Notes: generated from the letters alone by a model not told the origin. Counted from the first letter of the stretch, positions 20,301 to 28,488 are shown. The stretch is 64,000 bases of DNA from Bog-950 sp964631835 (GCA_964631835.1 CAZWAD010000001.1:62001-126000); one strand, 5' to 3'. Translations and numbers: made by a program.

Positions 20301-21921
20301 TGTAGTAAATGTCGAGCCGGAAGTCTTCGTTGCTTACATTGTATGCTCCGAGCGAGTAAATATTCTTCATCATCAGATTCCAAATCGGAAGATTGGGGCG
20401 AACCGATGAGCCTTTCAACAATTTGAGATAAAGGACTTTTGATGTGGCATTTGAATCCGGTGGGACCTGGTTGCCGAATTCCCCCACCTGGAAAACATCC
20501 CCATTGTATTCATACTGAAAAGCGACAGCAAGAACTTCATTCGGATTTAATTGTGAGTTCAGTGAAATGAACCCAAGCTGCTTGTTCAAAACAAACTCTG
20601 ATTCGTTCAGTTTTCGGGCGTAAGTTTTTTCAAAATCCTGTCCCTGTGCAAGACCAAGCCCGTTTTGCAAAGTAGCCACCACATTATCTACAAACCTGTT
20701 GTTCGGGTCTGCAACTAAACGACCATAAGCATTATTTACCTCGTTACGAGGTCGGGAATCACCACCGGAAGTAGAAGCAATTTGTGTAGAATAAGGATTT
20801 GCTTCGCCCAAATCCATCAAGCCGACTACATCGCGCACATTTTGGGTAATGTTGGTTCTGTTAGTAATCCAAACCTCGATACGTGTTACGTTTACAACGG
20901 ATTTTATGTTGGGTAAACCGGAAAGTGCATAATCAAAATTGTCGCGGAAATATTGTGCAAGGAAGAAGTTGCGGTTTTCCTCATACATATCGGAGCGTAT
21001 TTCAAAATTCTGGCGCTGCGCTCCGTTTTCAATAATCATGGTTTCTTTTTTCGATTTCTGCTGCGAAATCACGCTGGTCCAGGTTAGGCGTCCGAACTGG
21101 AATTGTGTTTTTAGCCCGAACAAAGTCTGGCTTCCGGTAATTAGTCTGGTTTGTAAAGGGAGAGATACGTTACCGGCTTCAATTACTTTAATAATGTCGT
21201 CTTCATCACCAGTGTAACCCAGTTTCACTTGGTTATCGAAATCAAAGCCGGATTGGGTGTTGTATTTTACTCCGAGCTGAAGCTTGTCACCAATTTTACC
21301 TATTACATTGATGTTGATGTTCATGTCAAAATCAAAGCCTCCGGTTCTTCGGTTTCGCAAAGGAATATTCGGGTTGGCAGTTTTCTGAACATTTCCTCCC
21401 AAAGTCATTTCTACATTTCCCTGAGGCTTGATTTCAATTTTACTTCCGCCAAACAACTTATCGAAGAATTGTTTTTTTACCTGAATCGGAGGAATCAAAC
21501 TTTTGTCTTCGACCAAGTTTACTGCATTTTGCCGCTCTCTCACATAGGCTTCACGCTCACGTTTTTCTGTGTACTTCAGATAATCTTCATAGGTCATATA
21601 CATGGGAGGCTTCACGCTTTGTCCGCCTACTTTCTCAGTTACCACATACATTCCTGTTTCAGGGTCATACTCTACCTTTTCCTCAATGGCGGGCGGGTCC
21701 TTCAGGTAGAAAGGATTGGTGGATTTATCGGTTACAAAATCACCGGTGCGGTCTTTAATCGGATACTTAAGGTCAGGTGAATCAGGCTGAGCTACAGGTG
21801 CGGGTGCTTCCGGGAAAGAATACCTGCGCGCAAACCGGCTTCCTCCCGCATAAGATATATACAGCACGCTTATACACGAAAGAGTAATAACACTGCCGAA
21901 TATTTTTTGTTTAACTCTCAT
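14395..21921 (-). CDS. sprA: T9SS outer-membrane translocon protein SprA
   Basis: About 2508 residues. In characterised flavobacteria SprA is the 36-stranded outer-membrane barrel through which type IX secretion cargo passes, also needed for gliding. Seen here: an N-terminal hydrophobic signal (IFGSVITLSCISVLYISYA), the MTYEDYLKYTEKRER and KIEIKPQGNVEMTLGGN segments of the first SprA domain, many YNTQSGFDFDNQVKLGY-type strands, VYVDDFEG, repeated aromatic strands and a C-terminal strand ending GGITLRFSLAE. A Lys/Arg/Glu-rich probable coiled coil interrupts the barrel at about residues 1930-2010. I chose the ATG at 21921 over a TTG two codons upstream. Cargo evidence in the window is the protein at 60851-61753. 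Confidence 0.95.
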   Translation of the reverse strand: MRVKQKIFGSVITLSCISVLYISYAGGSRFARRYSFPEAPAPVAQPDSPDLKYPIKDRTGDFVTDKSTNPFYLKDPPAIEEKVEYDPETGMYVVTEKVGGQSVKPPMYMTYEDYLKYTEKREREAYVRERQNAVNLVEDKSLIPPIQVKKQFFDKLFGGSKIEIKPQGNVEMTLGGNVQKTANPNIPLRNRRTGGFDFDMNININVIGKIGDKLQLGVKYNTQSGFDFDNQVKLGYTGDEDDIIKVIEAGNVSLPLQTRLITGSQTLFGLKTQFQFGRLTWTSVISQQKSKKETMIIENGAQRQNFEIRSDMYEENRNFFLAQYFRDNFDYALSGLPNIKSVVNVTRIEVWITNRTNITQNVRDVVGLMDLGEANPYSTQIASTSGGDSRPRNEVNNAYGRLVADPNNRFVDNVVATLQNGLGLAQGQDFEKTYARKLNESEFVLNKQLGFISLNSQLNPNEVLAVAFQYEYNGDVFQVGEFGNQVPPDSNATSKVLYLKLLKGSSVRPNLPIWNLMMKNIYSLGAYNVSNEDFRLDIYYNDPGGGLKRYMPKGCIEGKPLLRVLNLDNLNMNNDAQPDGLFDFVPGVTIIAQNGRLIFPMKEPFGDNLRDAFTACGTGSQIANQYVYDQLYDSTRFRAQQFPEFNRFVIKGQYRGSNNREISLGAGNVPRGSVVVTAGGVRLTEGTHYTVDYNLGRVTIIDQGILNSGQQVKVDFENNNLFAAQVRTMFGTRLDYRVNPKFNIGATLMQLTERPFTQKVNIGDDPIRNTIMGLDVKYETNAPWLTKALDKLPIYSTKEMSTISTYGEMAYLKPGHSRAINGPNKEGQVYVDDFEGTSNGYDLRTPPVSWKLSSAPRNSPGPNGEILFPEASRISDSTYGFNRARIAWYRIDNSFFNPQTTPDVVTNFSDPQKNLKSHYVRLVPMQEVFPNRPYQTLDQNLYTFDITYFPRDRGPYNYEWNENGITGISSGFFPDGSLKNPTSRWGGIMRSIDNNDLEATNVEFIEFWLLDPFLYNTTSPGGKLYFNLGNISEDVLRDSRMSYENGIYADKSTLDSTAWGFVPRLPPLVDAFDNDQSLRNVQDVGFDGMNDAEERARQSAFLSKINNSNLSQSVKDKLNNDPSSDNYVFFKDESIYGGEGGVIARYKDFCGNEGNSPVQVNSIQTTAQTNLPDKEDMNRDNSLNENEEYFQYEVDLTPGKMTVGTNPFIVSEVNGTGTDGAGVPNHWVQFRIPIRSYSGRVGNIPDFKSIQFMRMFLHGWNDSVTLRFGTLELRRNQWRTYTLPLMDPPCESLGGDDAQTNFLNVASVGIEEHSAKKPVNYVLPPNIERTQALGAQTNQFVAQNEQALSMQVCNLKDCDIKAVFKNLTLDLRRYKRLQMFVHANRVDGQLPVRDKEVTAFIRIGSDFKDNYYQYEVPLKITPDGSYSNSNTSEREQVWPDINSMEIVLRDFIDLKLKRNAVNFPRTESYTITDAKGNLLSIKGNPDIGSSKTVMLGIRNPSVSDPQNPLSDGDDGQAKCVEVWFNELRVSEFEEFGGVAALANVNIKLADLGNIGLSGEMHTRGFGQVEQKIDQRYKDLMFKYDFSTNIEAGKLLPEKAGIRIPFYANYAQQFSTPEFDPYQFDIPTKDMMKNLRETEGKDSARTYLRQIQTINTRRGYNFSNVRFVPETKQKTPRIYDPGNFNFTYAYNEILMSDPFIEKNSKKNWLGMVGWSFAPQTKDFTPFKKAIKSKSKWLDLIRDFNFNPYPSTLAVSTDLNREFNEIKLRPLGEVDFLIPPTYSKNFRWNRAYTFKYNPFRSLSIDYSATNNGRIDEPDGKIDTKGEKQQIWNAVGKGGRNTNYNQSLSVNYNIPINKLPIFDFITANVGYNATYNWTAVPWQKDSTAGELRQNTLGNIITNTQNDRGKVDLNFKKLYDKVPFLKTYSSPNPNAGDKKENRKKREATMKAREKIKDEIIKLKEKRAKLKADLAEARQDTSSKKPEEIKRIKKELKENRKAIRLKKADFASKQPPSDPFISIVLRPLLALKRVTIEYKENKSTTLPGFVGYSQILGNQISEYGYTTNKGLRSAPGFDFTFGGQPGDRFFKGVDRFSRDAWLDNAANKGWITTDILLNQKFIQTRSQRLDVTATVEPWTDLKIDLTLFRDNSVNHSQFFKYVTDSNGISSFQHLNPVDMGSYSISYLPVKTMFEKIDSKGFSEVYERFEANRPVISKRLAAANPNSTPGAPYVNEKDEVNPAYSEGYGPKSQDVLIPAFLAAYTKTDPNKINLNPFKAFPLPNWRISYNGINKFKWAQKVFTSFTITHGYNSTLTVNSFQTNLAYRGAGSFNNSSEIDTLNGNFFPLYNMPSVVINESLSPLLGVDMTFKNNVTAKVEYKQSRTLTMNFADFQLIENNTKQLTVGAGYKVKGLKLPIRLKDGRKIRLDNELSFRFDFSYRDNVTINHRIDEEQPQITQGARIIFINPTIDYIVSKRLNVRIFFEQSRTIPKISSGFPTTNTRGGITLRFSLAE

Positions 21922-21951
21922 GAACAAGCCTTACACCGAAGGGTTTAGCTT

Positions 21952-22548
21952 TTATAGTTGTTTTAATGCTTCTTTAATCAGCCCTTCAACATTCCCGCTA
22001 TTGCCACCCGCCAACAGTTTAATCAGCACTTTGTCAGCCGCCTGCTTATTGAATCCCAAAGCAAGGAGTGCAGATAACGCTTCTTCCCTCATTGTATTGT
22101 TTGGTGAGGACAATAAAATTGAGTCGCCCGATATTTTTCCGACCTTATCTTTTAATTCAAGAATGATTCGCTTGGCTGATTTCGGGCCAATTCCTTTTAT
22201 ACTTTGAATCATGGCTTCATTCTCGGTAAGAATGGCGCTTCTGATTTCATCGGGCTTAAATGAAGAAAGCATCATGCGGGCAGTAGCTGCCCCAACTCCG
22301 GAAACAGAAATCAACTTTTCAAACAAATCTTTTTCATCTTCTTCAAAAAATCCGTATAAATCAAAACCCGAAACAGATTGGTTTTCGTTTTTTACAACCA
22401 GCGATGTGTGAAGTCTGCAATTTTCGAGCTGCTGAATTTTTTCAAAGGTATTCAGGCTGATTTTTACCATGTAGCCCAACCCTCCCGTTTCCAGGAAAAT
22501 GTGGGTGGGGCTTTTGAAAGTGATTTTTCCACTCAGATACGCTATCAT
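21952..22548 (-). CDS. ruvA: Holliday junction branch migration protein RuvA
   Basis: Tetrameric DNA-binding subunit of RuvAB that holds four-way junctions during recombination. 198 residues: OB-fold start MIAYLSGKITFKSPTHIFLE, helix-hairpin-helix elements SVSGVGAATARMML and KGIGPKSAKRIILELKDK, and a C-terminal UBA-like RuvB-contacting domain with EALSALLALGFNKQAADK. Length and order are normal. ruvB is not adjacent. It lies 30 bases upstream of sprA on the same strand, a frequent Bacteroidota gene pair. Confidence 0.96.
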   Translation of the reverse strand: MIAYLSGKITFKSPTHIFLETGGLGYMVKISLNTFEKIQQLENCRLHTSLVVKNENQSVSGFDLYGFFEEDEKDLFEKLISVSGVGAATARMMLSSFKPDEIRSAILTENEAMIQSIKGIGPKSAKRIILELKDKVGKISGDSILLSSPNNTMREEALSALLALGFNKQAADKVLIKLLAGGNSGNVEGLIKEALKQL

Positions 22549-22562
22549 TCTTACTAGTTAAC

Positions 22563-22631
22563 AGTTCTCGGTTCGCAGTTAACAGAAATACAGTTTTCCT
22601 GCTGTTATCTGTCAACTGCGAACCGAGAACT
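22563..22631. repeat. Long inverted repeat between gatA and ruvA
   Basis: 18-bp arms, perfectly complementary (22563-22580 and 22614-22631), extended inward after one mismatched pair by ACAGA/TCTGT (22582-22586 and 22608-22612). The loop can partly pair again. There is no T-tract of the kind expected for a simple terminator, so it may be a dispersed palindromic element. A transcribed copy would fold into a stable stem of more than 20 pairs. Confidence 0.8.
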
Positions 22632-22723
22632 ATTGGTTGCTAATGTAATTTGTCAAGCGTAGAAAGGCGCGATAGGCGGAGCTGTTTGAGGTTTTGTTTA
22701 CTAAGAATGTATTGTTGAATTGT

Positions 22724-24166
22724 CTATTTAGGGGGCTCAAGATGGAGTAATTTTTCGGAAAACGCAAGCAATTTCCCCTCTTGGAATTTATCGGCAAGCA
22801 GTTGAACGCCAATTGGTAAGCCGTTTTTATCTTCAGCAAGCGGCAATGAAATTGCCGGAATGCCGATGAGGTTGGCTAGCACTGTATAAATATCAGCCAG
22901 GTACATTTCAACCGGGTTTTGGGTTTTCTCACCGAATTTAAACGCAACAGTAGGCGAGGTAGGCATCAGCACAAAGTCATAATCTTTGAAAATTGAGCGG
23001 AACTTGCCACTCAAAATTCTCCTCACCTTTTGCGCCCTTGAGTAATAGGCATCATAATATCCGGCACTTAGTACAAATGTTCCGAGCATAATCCTGTTTT
23101 TCACTTCCTTTCCAAAGCCTTCGGTACGGGAGCGTTTGTAAACTGCCTCTATCTCATTAGCATTTTTTGAGCGGTAGCCGTAGTGGATTCCATCAAAGCG
23201 TGCAAGATTAGACGATGCCTCTGCAGTTGTAAGTACATAATAAGTTGGAATCAGATAATCAAGCAAGCCGAATTCAATTCGGTCAACCGTATGTCCGTTA
23301 CTTTTTAAATCACTAATTACGTTTTCTACAGCGCTTTTCACTTCTTCGTTCAATCCTTCGCTTTCAAGGGTTGATGGAAAAACCGCAATACGTGCCTTTT
23401 TTTCAAATTTCAATTCTCTGGAAAAGACAGGAACATTTTCAGATGAAGAGGTGGAGTCGTAATTATCCTTTCCCGAAACTACCTCCAGAAGTAAGGCAAT
23501 GTCTTCAATAGAATGAGCAAAAGGACCAATCTGGTCAAAAGAAGAAGCGTAGGCAATCAGCCCCCAGCGGGAAACTCTTCCATAACTTGGTTTTAAACCT
23601 GCAATTCCACAGAACGCAGCAGGCTGACGAATTGAGCCTCCCGTATCCGAACCTAGGGAGGCATGGCATAAACCGGCCTGAACCGCTACAGCCGAGCCAC
23701 CGGATGAACCACCCGGAACGCGGGAATTATCAAGGGCATTTAAAACATTTCCATAGGCTGAATTTTCATTGCTGGAGCCCATGGCAAATTCATCGCAATT
23801 GGTCCTTCCGATAATAATTGCATCTTCAGCGAGTAATCTTTCAACAACAGTTGAATTATAAAGAGAAGTAAACCCTTCAAGAATTTTTGAGCCAGCTGAA
23901 ATTTTATGTTGTTTGTAGCAAATGTTGTCTTTTATAGCCATGACACAACCGAAAAGTTTACCGGTTGACTTACCCGACTTTAGTTTCCCATCCAATTCTT
24001 TTGCCCGGAGAATTGCCTCATCAGAAAAAACTTCAAGGTAAGCATTTAGATATTTATTGGCTTCAATTTTCTGAAGATAATCAACCACTAAATTTTCGCA
24101 GGATGTTTTGCCCGAAGCCAATTCGGCCTGAACTTGTTTAATGGTTTTATTCGACAACTCTGCCAC
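22724..24166 (-). CDS. gatA: Glutamyl-tRNA(Gln) amidotransferase subunit A (amidase family)
   Basis: Glutaminase subunit of GatCAB, which converts Glu-tRNA(Gln) to Gln-tRNA(Gln). 480 residues with the amidase signature and the exact catalytic triad spacing of GatA: K79 in AIKDNICY, S154 in PGGSSGGSA and S178 in SDTGGSIR. The C-terminal AEDKNGLPIGVQLLADKF motif is typical. GTG start at 24166. gatB and gatC are not beside it, which is usual in this phylum. It is downstream of tatA (48-base gap) and upstream of the inverted repeat and ruvA. Confidence 0.94.
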   Translation of the reverse strand: MAELSNKTIKQVQAELASGKTSCENLVVDYLQKIEANKYLNAYLEVFSDEAILRAKELDGKLKSGKSTGKLFGCVMAIKDNICYKQHKISAGSKILEGFTSLYNSTVVERLLAEDAIIIGRTNCDEFAMGSSNENSAYGNVLNALDNSRVPGGSSGGSAVAVQAGLCHASLGSDTGGSIRQPAAFCGIAGLKPSYGRVSRWGLIAYASSFDQIGPFAHSIEDIALLLEVVSGKDNYDSTSSSENVPVFSRELKFEKKARIAVFPSTLESEGLNEEVKSAVENVISDLKSNGHTVDRIEFGLLDYLIPTYYVLTTAEASSNLARFDGIHYGYRSKNANEIEAVYKRSRTEGFGKEVKNRIMLGTFVLSAGYYDAYYSRAQKVRRILSGKFRSIFKDYDFVLMPTSPTVAFKFGEKTQNPVEMYLADIYTVLANLIGIPAISLPLAEDKNGLPIGVQLLADKFQEGKLLAFSEKLLHLEPPK

Positions 24167-24214
24167 GCAATTTGTTTTAGAAAATTGGTTACGTTTTTTG
24201 AAATAACCGGAAGG

Positions 24215-24445
24215 TTACGCTTTTTTCTCCTCAGAGGTTTCTTTCGCAGGTGCAGGTTTATCTTTCATCCCTTCTTCTATTTCCTGCTTAATATTTGATT
24301 TTGCAGCATTGAATTCGCGCACGCCCTGACCAATTCCGCGCATGAGTTCGGGAATTTTCTTGCCACCGAAAAGCAGCAATATCACCACAACAATTACTAT
24401 TATTTCCGTTGTGCCTAATCCGAACACCGCATACTGAACTTGCAT
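24215..24445 (-). CDS. tatA: Twin-arginine translocase subunit TatA/E
   Basis: 76 residues from the ATG at 24445; an upstream in-frame extension is possible but would place 34 atypical residues before the membrane helix. Seen: the VFGLGTTE entry, one transmembrane segment (IIVIVVVILLLFGG), the FGGKKIPEL hinge, the amphipathic helix MRGIGQGVREFNAAK and a charged Lys/Glu tail. TatA oligomers form the pore for folded twin-arginine proteins. tatC is not adjacent. It is divergent from the anti-sigma-factor-like gene, with about 150 bases between the starts. Confidence 0.92.
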   Translation of the reverse strand: MQVQYAVFGLGTTEIIVIVVVILLLFGGKKIPELMRGIGQGVREFNAAKSNIKQEIEEGMKDKPAPAKETSEEKKA

Positions 24446-24598
24446 GATTGAAAATTTACAGGGCAAAGCTATGAAAAATGCCGAAAGGACAAGAATTTTT
24501 AGCCGCGTCCTATAGAGAGGGTGAATTCCAAGGCATACCGGATTCATTTTTTGTAATTATCTCTTTTCTTTTATTTTCACACGCCTAAAAATTTCAGA

Positions 24599-24997
24599 GT
24601 GAAATCACTTACATTTTCATCAAAACCCGAAAATATTTCCATTGTAGAGAAGTTTATTGATGACCTCCGCAATGAAATAACTATTGGCGATGATGTTTAC
24701 GGAAATATTTTGATTTCACTCACAGAAGCCGCTAACAATGCTATGCTTCACGGTAATAAGGCGGACGAAAAGAAAAATGTAGAAATCCGGTACGGATTAG
24801 ACGATCGCGGTAAAAATCTAACTTTCATTATCAAAGATCAGGGACCCGGCTTCGATTACAACAATCTCCCTGACCCTACCGAGCCACAGAATCTTGAAAA
24901 AACTTCTGGGCGAGGGGTTTTTCTGATGATGCAACTTGCTGACATGGTGGTGTTCTCTGATAACGGAGCCACTGTGGAAATGCAGTTCAGAGTTTGA
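24599..24997 (+). CDS. Anti-sigma factor-type ATP-binding protein (RsbW-like HATPase)
   Basis: 132-residue single HATPase domain of the serine kinase/anti-sigma type. The N-box reads EAANNAMLHGNK (about residues 44-55), the G1 box DQGPGFD (about 81-87) and the G2 box GRGVFLM (about 103-109). Such proteins bind and inhibit a sigma factor or phosphorylate a STAS antagonist; neither partner is encoded next to it. GTG start at 24599. No transmembrane segment. It is convergent with korB (43-base gap). Confidence 0.85.
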   Translation: MKSLTFSSKPENISIVEKFIDDLRNEITIGDDVYGNILISLTEAANNAMLHGNKADEKKNVEIRYGLDDRGKNLTFIIKDQGPGFDYNNLPDPTEPQNLEKTSGRGVFLMMQLADMVVFSDNGATVEMQFRV

Positions 24998-25018
24998 AAA
25001 AATAATTTCGGAATTTAA

Positions 25019-25041
25019 GCCCCTTTCAGTGATTTAGGGGT
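25019..25041. terminator. Weak hairpin between convergent genes
   Basis: CCCCT (25020-25024) and AGGGG (25036-25040) can pair across an 11-base loop, between the RsbW-like gene and the convergent korB stop. The stem is short and the T-tract poor, so termination is uncertain. Confidence 0.3.
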
Positions 25042-26078
25042 TAGGCAATCGTCCAGGTTTTACTTCCGCTTAAAATTTTGCTCAACGGAACTTTTCCTTT
25101 TTTGCTTTGTGCATCAGCAATTTGCTGAGCCATATCGTCCTCAATGCACGCTCGCTCTTCTCGGTAGAAAACCCCGAAAGGACGTGGGAAGTGCTCCTCT
25201 TTTACGTCCGGTAAATGAGCGAGGATAAATGCTTTGCTCTTATTGGTTTCGTCATGAATCCATAAATCATCTTTTGAAACTCCGTTGCCCAGTTCAACAA
25301 TGCGGGGGGTGAATCCATCGAGTTTAATTCCTTTGTTTTCATTCTGTCCGAAAACAAGCGGCTTCCCGTTTTCCAGAAATAGACATTCCTCGCGCTTAGT
25401 TTCTTTTTCCGTAAAAATGAAAAATACTCCATCATTAAACACGGGACAGTTTTGATACACCTCGACAAAAGCGGCACCTTTATGGGCATTTGCACGGTGA
25501 ATAATTGCCTGCATGTGTTTGGGGTCGCGGTCAATTGTGCGGGCGAAAAAAGTTGACTTAGCTCCAAGCGCAAGTTCTGCAGGATTGAACGGCTCATCAA
25601 CTGAACCGTAAGGTGTGGATTTTGTTATAATACCTTTGGCTGATGTCGGAGAATACTGCCCTTTCGTTAATCCGTAAATTTCATTATTGAACATCATCAT
25701 TTTGATGTTCGGATTTCTGCGCATGATGTGAATGAAATGATTGCCTCCAATGGAAAGCATGTCGCCATCACCGCTAATTAGCCAAACATTCAATTCGGGG
25801 TTCATCATTTTTACTCCGCTGGCAATAGCACTTGCGCGCCCATGAATTCCGTGAATGCCATAAGTAGCCATATAATAAGGGAAACGCGAGGAGCAACCAA
25901 TGCCTGAAACGAAAACCACCTTTTCTTTTTCCCATACGAAATCGGGAAGAACCGTCTGAACTTGTTTCAAGATTGAATAATCACCACAGCCGGGGCACCA
26001 CTTTACTTCCTGATCGCTGGTGAAATCTTTGGCGGTGAGTTTAACCGGTGCGCTTTTTTCTAACGTTTCTGTTTCCAT
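25041..26078 (-). CDS. korB: 2-oxoacid:ferredoxin oxidoreductase subunit beta
   Basis: Thiamine-diphosphate subunit of the 2-oxoglutarate (or related 2-oxoacid):ferredoxin oxidoreductase, which oxidises the 2-oxoacid to acyl-CoA, CO2 and reduced ferredoxin. 345 residues: WCPGCGDYSI (cluster/TPP region), GIGCSSRFPYYM, IHGRASAIASG and the TPP signature SGDGDMLSIGGNHFIH, followed by NNEIYGLTKGQYSPTS. The GDGD...GNHF pattern and 345-residue length fit KorB rather than the beta subunit of pyruvate:ferredoxin oxidoreductase. It shares one base with the upstream korA, so the two are co-translated. Confidence 0.92.
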   Translation of the reverse strand: METETLEKSAPVKLTAKDFTSDQEVKWCPGCGDYSILKQVQTVLPDFVWEKEKVVFVSGIGCSSRFPYYMATYGIHGIHGRASAIASGVKMMNPELNVWLISGDGDMLSIGGNHFIHIMRRNPNIKMMMFNNEIYGLTKGQYSPTSAKGIITKSTPYGSVDEPFNPAELALGAKSTFFARTIDRDPKHMQAIIHRANAHKGAAFVEVYQNCPVFNDGVFFIFTEKETKREECLFLENGKPLVFGQNENKGIKLDGFTPRIVELGNGVSKDDLWIHDETNKSKAFILAHLPDVKEEHFPRPFGVFYREERACIEDDMAQQIADAQSKKGKVPLSKILSGSKTWTIA

Positions 26079-27967
26079 TATTTCTGATTATAAAGTTCAA
26101 CCACTTTTGCTTTTACTTCTTCGGTTGTAAATGGCAGGCCTTGCACTTTGCTGAAACCTACTGCGGGGACCAAATACTTAGCACGAACCAATTGCAGTAA
26201 CTGACCGGTGTTCATTTCAGGCACAAGAATTTTTTCGTAACCATGTAACAGTTCTCCTAAATTTTTCGGGAAAGGATTTAAGTGACGGAGATGAACATGC
26301 GCCAAATCCTTATACCCTTCCTGACGCAATTCAATCAATGCAGTTTTGATAGCACCATAAGTAGAACCCCAACCTAGTAAGCAGACTTTTGCTTTTTCGT
26401 TTCCACTATCAGGCTTTGCAAGAGGAATAAATTCGGCAATCCTCTCAACTTTTTCAGCGCGCAATTTCACCATCAGTTCATGGTTCTTTGAATCATAAGA
26501 AACATTTCCTGTTTCATGCTGTTTTTCCAAACCGCCAATCCGGTGTTCCAGATTTTTTGTCCCGGGTTTTACCCAGGGTCGAACCCCGCGATTGTCTCTT
26601 TTGTAAGGAAGAAACTTCCCGTCCGGATTATTATTTTCCGTAATGAAATTGGGATTGATAGGCTTCAACATATCCTCTGTAGGAAACCTCCATGGCTCGG
26701 CTCCGTTGGCGATATAGCCATCACTTAAGAAAATTACCGGCACCATGTGTTCAAGTGAAATGCGCACTGCCTCATACACTGCCTCAAAGCAATCTGCCGG
26801 TGAATTAGCCGCTACTATCGGAAGGGGCGCCTCACCATGGCGACCGTGCATCGCCATTAATAAATCTGCCTGTTCGGTTTTTGTTGGCAGACCGGTTGAA
26901 GGCCCTCCGCGCTGAATATCTACAATCAACAAAGGAATTTCGAGAATCGTGGCAAGCCCCATAGCTTCTGCTTTCAGCGCCATACCAGGACCGGAAGTAG
27001 TTGTAACTCCAAGCGCACCGGTGTAAGCTGCTCCAATTGCAGAGCAAATGGCTGCAATTTCATCTTCTGCCTGAAAAGTTTTTACTCCATTTGCTTTAAA
27101 TTTAGAAAGTTCGTGAAGAATATCTGAAGCCGGAGTTATTGGATATGAACCGAGAAAAATTCCAATACCAGCTTTCTCAGCTGCGGCAACAATACCGATA
27201 GCCAAAGCTGAGTTTCCTGATATATTGCGATAAACTCCCGGGGGTAATTTCGCCCTGCTTATTTTATATCGTGTGGTGAAAATTTCAGTGGTATCACCAT
27301 AGTTCCAGCCTGCTTTCAGCACATTCAGGTTGGCATTGAGAATGTCAGGTTTCTTTGCAAATTTTTCCTTTAACGATTGCTCGGTAAACTCCATACTTTT
27401 ATCAAACATCCAGAAAAGCAAACCGAGTACAAACATATTTTTGCAGCGCTCAATTTCTTTCATTCCCAATCCGGAGTCTTTCAGTGCCTCTTTTGTCAGC
27501 TTGGTAATATCAACTTTGTAAACCGTGTACTCATCTAATGTTCCATCTTCAAGCGGGTTTGGGGCGCCTTCCGGATAGCCGGCAAGTTTCATGTTTTTCG
27601 AATCGAAACCGGATATGTTTGCAATCACCGTTCCACCCCTGCGCAAACGAGGCAAATCAGTTTTCAGCGCTGCAGCATTCATGCACACTACCACATCGTA
27701 AAAATCTCCGGGTGTAAATATTTCTTTGCTGCCGAAGTGAACCTGGAAGCCAGAAACACCGGCAAGCGTTCCTGCCGGAGCGCGAATTTCTGCTGGATAT
27801 TCCGGAAAAGTTGAAATATCTTTTCCGAGCAAGGCTGAAGTATCAGTAAACTGCATGCCGGTAAGCTGCATGCCATCACCGCTATCGCCACTGAAGCGAA
27901 CCACTACACTTTCGGTTTCCTTAACTTCGGTTGAACGATGCGGTTTATTTTCTAAAGTTGTTTCCAT
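26078..27967 (-). CDS. korA: 2-oxoacid:ferredoxin oxidoreductase subunit alpha (gamma-alpha fusion)
   Basis: 629 residues combining the gamma domain (residues about 18-210: VVRFSGDSGDGMQLTG, FPEYPAEIRAPAGT) with the alpha pyrimidine-binding domain (from about 245: GNSALAIGIVAAAEKAG, GSYPITPASDILHEL, TTSGPGMALKAE, PSTGLPTKTEQADL) and the C-terminal KVCLLGWGSTYGA domain. Works with KorB as a dimer of heterodimers in the cytoplasm. In aerobic Bacteroidota it can substitute for 2-oxoglutarate dehydrogenase in the TCA cycle. It lies 9 bases downstream of a ferredoxin gene, its likely electron acceptor. Confidence 0.93.
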   Translation of the reverse strand: METTLENKPHRSTEVKETESVVVRFSGDSGDGMQLTGMQFTDTSALLGKDISTFPEYPAEIRAPAGTLAGVSGFQVHFGSKEIFTPGDFYDVVVCMNAAALKTDLPRLRRGGTVIANISGFDSKNMKLAGYPEGAPNPLEDGTLDEYTVYKVDITKLTKEALKDSGLGMKEIERCKNMFVLGLLFWMFDKSMEFTEQSLKEKFAKKPDILNANLNVLKAGWNYGDTTEIFTTRYKISRAKLPPGVYRNISGNSALAIGIVAAAEKAGIGIFLGSYPITPASDILHELSKFKANGVKTFQAEDEIAAICSAIGAAYTGALGVTTTSGPGMALKAEAMGLATILEIPLLIVDIQRGGPSTGLPTKTEQADLLMAMHGRHGEAPLPIVAANSPADCFEAVYEAVRISLEHMVPVIFLSDGYIANGAEPWRFPTEDMLKPINPNFITENNNPDGKFLPYKRDNRGVRPWVKPGTKNLEHRIGGLEKQHETGNVSYDSKNHELMVKLRAEKVERIAEFIPLAKPDSGNEKAKVCLLGWGSTYGAIKTALIELRQEGYKDLAHVHLRHLNPFPKNLGELLHGYEKILVPEMNTGQLLQLVRAKYLVPAVGFSKVQGLPFTTEEVKAKVVELYNQK

Positions 27968-27976
27968 TTCAATTGT

Positions 27977-28327
27977 TTATTCTAAATGCAGTTTTGCTTT
28001 TTTGGCAAGCAGAGCTTCTTCGGTTTCTACATGAAGCTCATCTGCAACACAACAGTCCACCGGGCAAACTGAAGCACACTGCGGCTCATCATGAAATCCT
28101 TTGCACTCTGTGCATTTGTCGGTAACGATGTAGAAGAAGTCATCCGAAACAGGTTTCTGTGTGGCATCGCCATCAATAACTGTTCCGTCCATTAATGTAT
28201 ATGAACCATGCACACCGGTTTTGTCCGATAGTTTCCAGCTCTCGCCATTGGCGTAAATAGCTCCGTTAGGACATTCGGGTTCGCAAGCGCCACAGTTGAT
28301 ACAAACATCAGTAATCTTAATTGCCAT
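27977..28327 (-). CDS. 2[4Fe-4S] ferredoxin
   Basis: 116 residues with two cluster motifs: the first CINCGACEPECP near the N-terminus and the second with the longer spacing CTECKGFHDEPQCASVCP. Between them is a 60-residue insertion typical of this longer Bacteroidota ferredoxin. It should accept electrons from KorAB, which follow it at once on the same strand. Divergent from nuoA with 161 bases between the start codons, so it is placed to link 2-oxoacid oxidation to complex I; that link is inference. An alkaline, glutamate-rich tail (EEALLAKKAKLHLE) ends the protein. Confidence 0.9.
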   Translation of the reverse strand: MAIKITDVCINCGACEPECPNGAIYANGESWKLSDKTGVHGSYTLMDGTVIDGDATQKPVSDDFFYIVTDKCTECKGFHDEPQCASVCPVDCCVADELHVETEEALLAKKAKLHLE

Positions 28328-28488
28328 AGTTGTTTATTGGGTTTGGTTTTAAGTAACGGGTGTCGAAAAAAGGTATTTTGACCGAATACTTCAAATGATT
28401 AAGCCTTTTTTGTGAATAAAAATTTATACAATTACAAGTTGACTGTCGCCTCAATTTACCATTATTGTTAATTGCAAAGATAAAGTAT

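Noticed and set aside
24446..24547. Longer N-terminus for TatA
   Set aside because: Would put 34 residues with a second hydrophobic stretch before the TatA helix, unlike the family.
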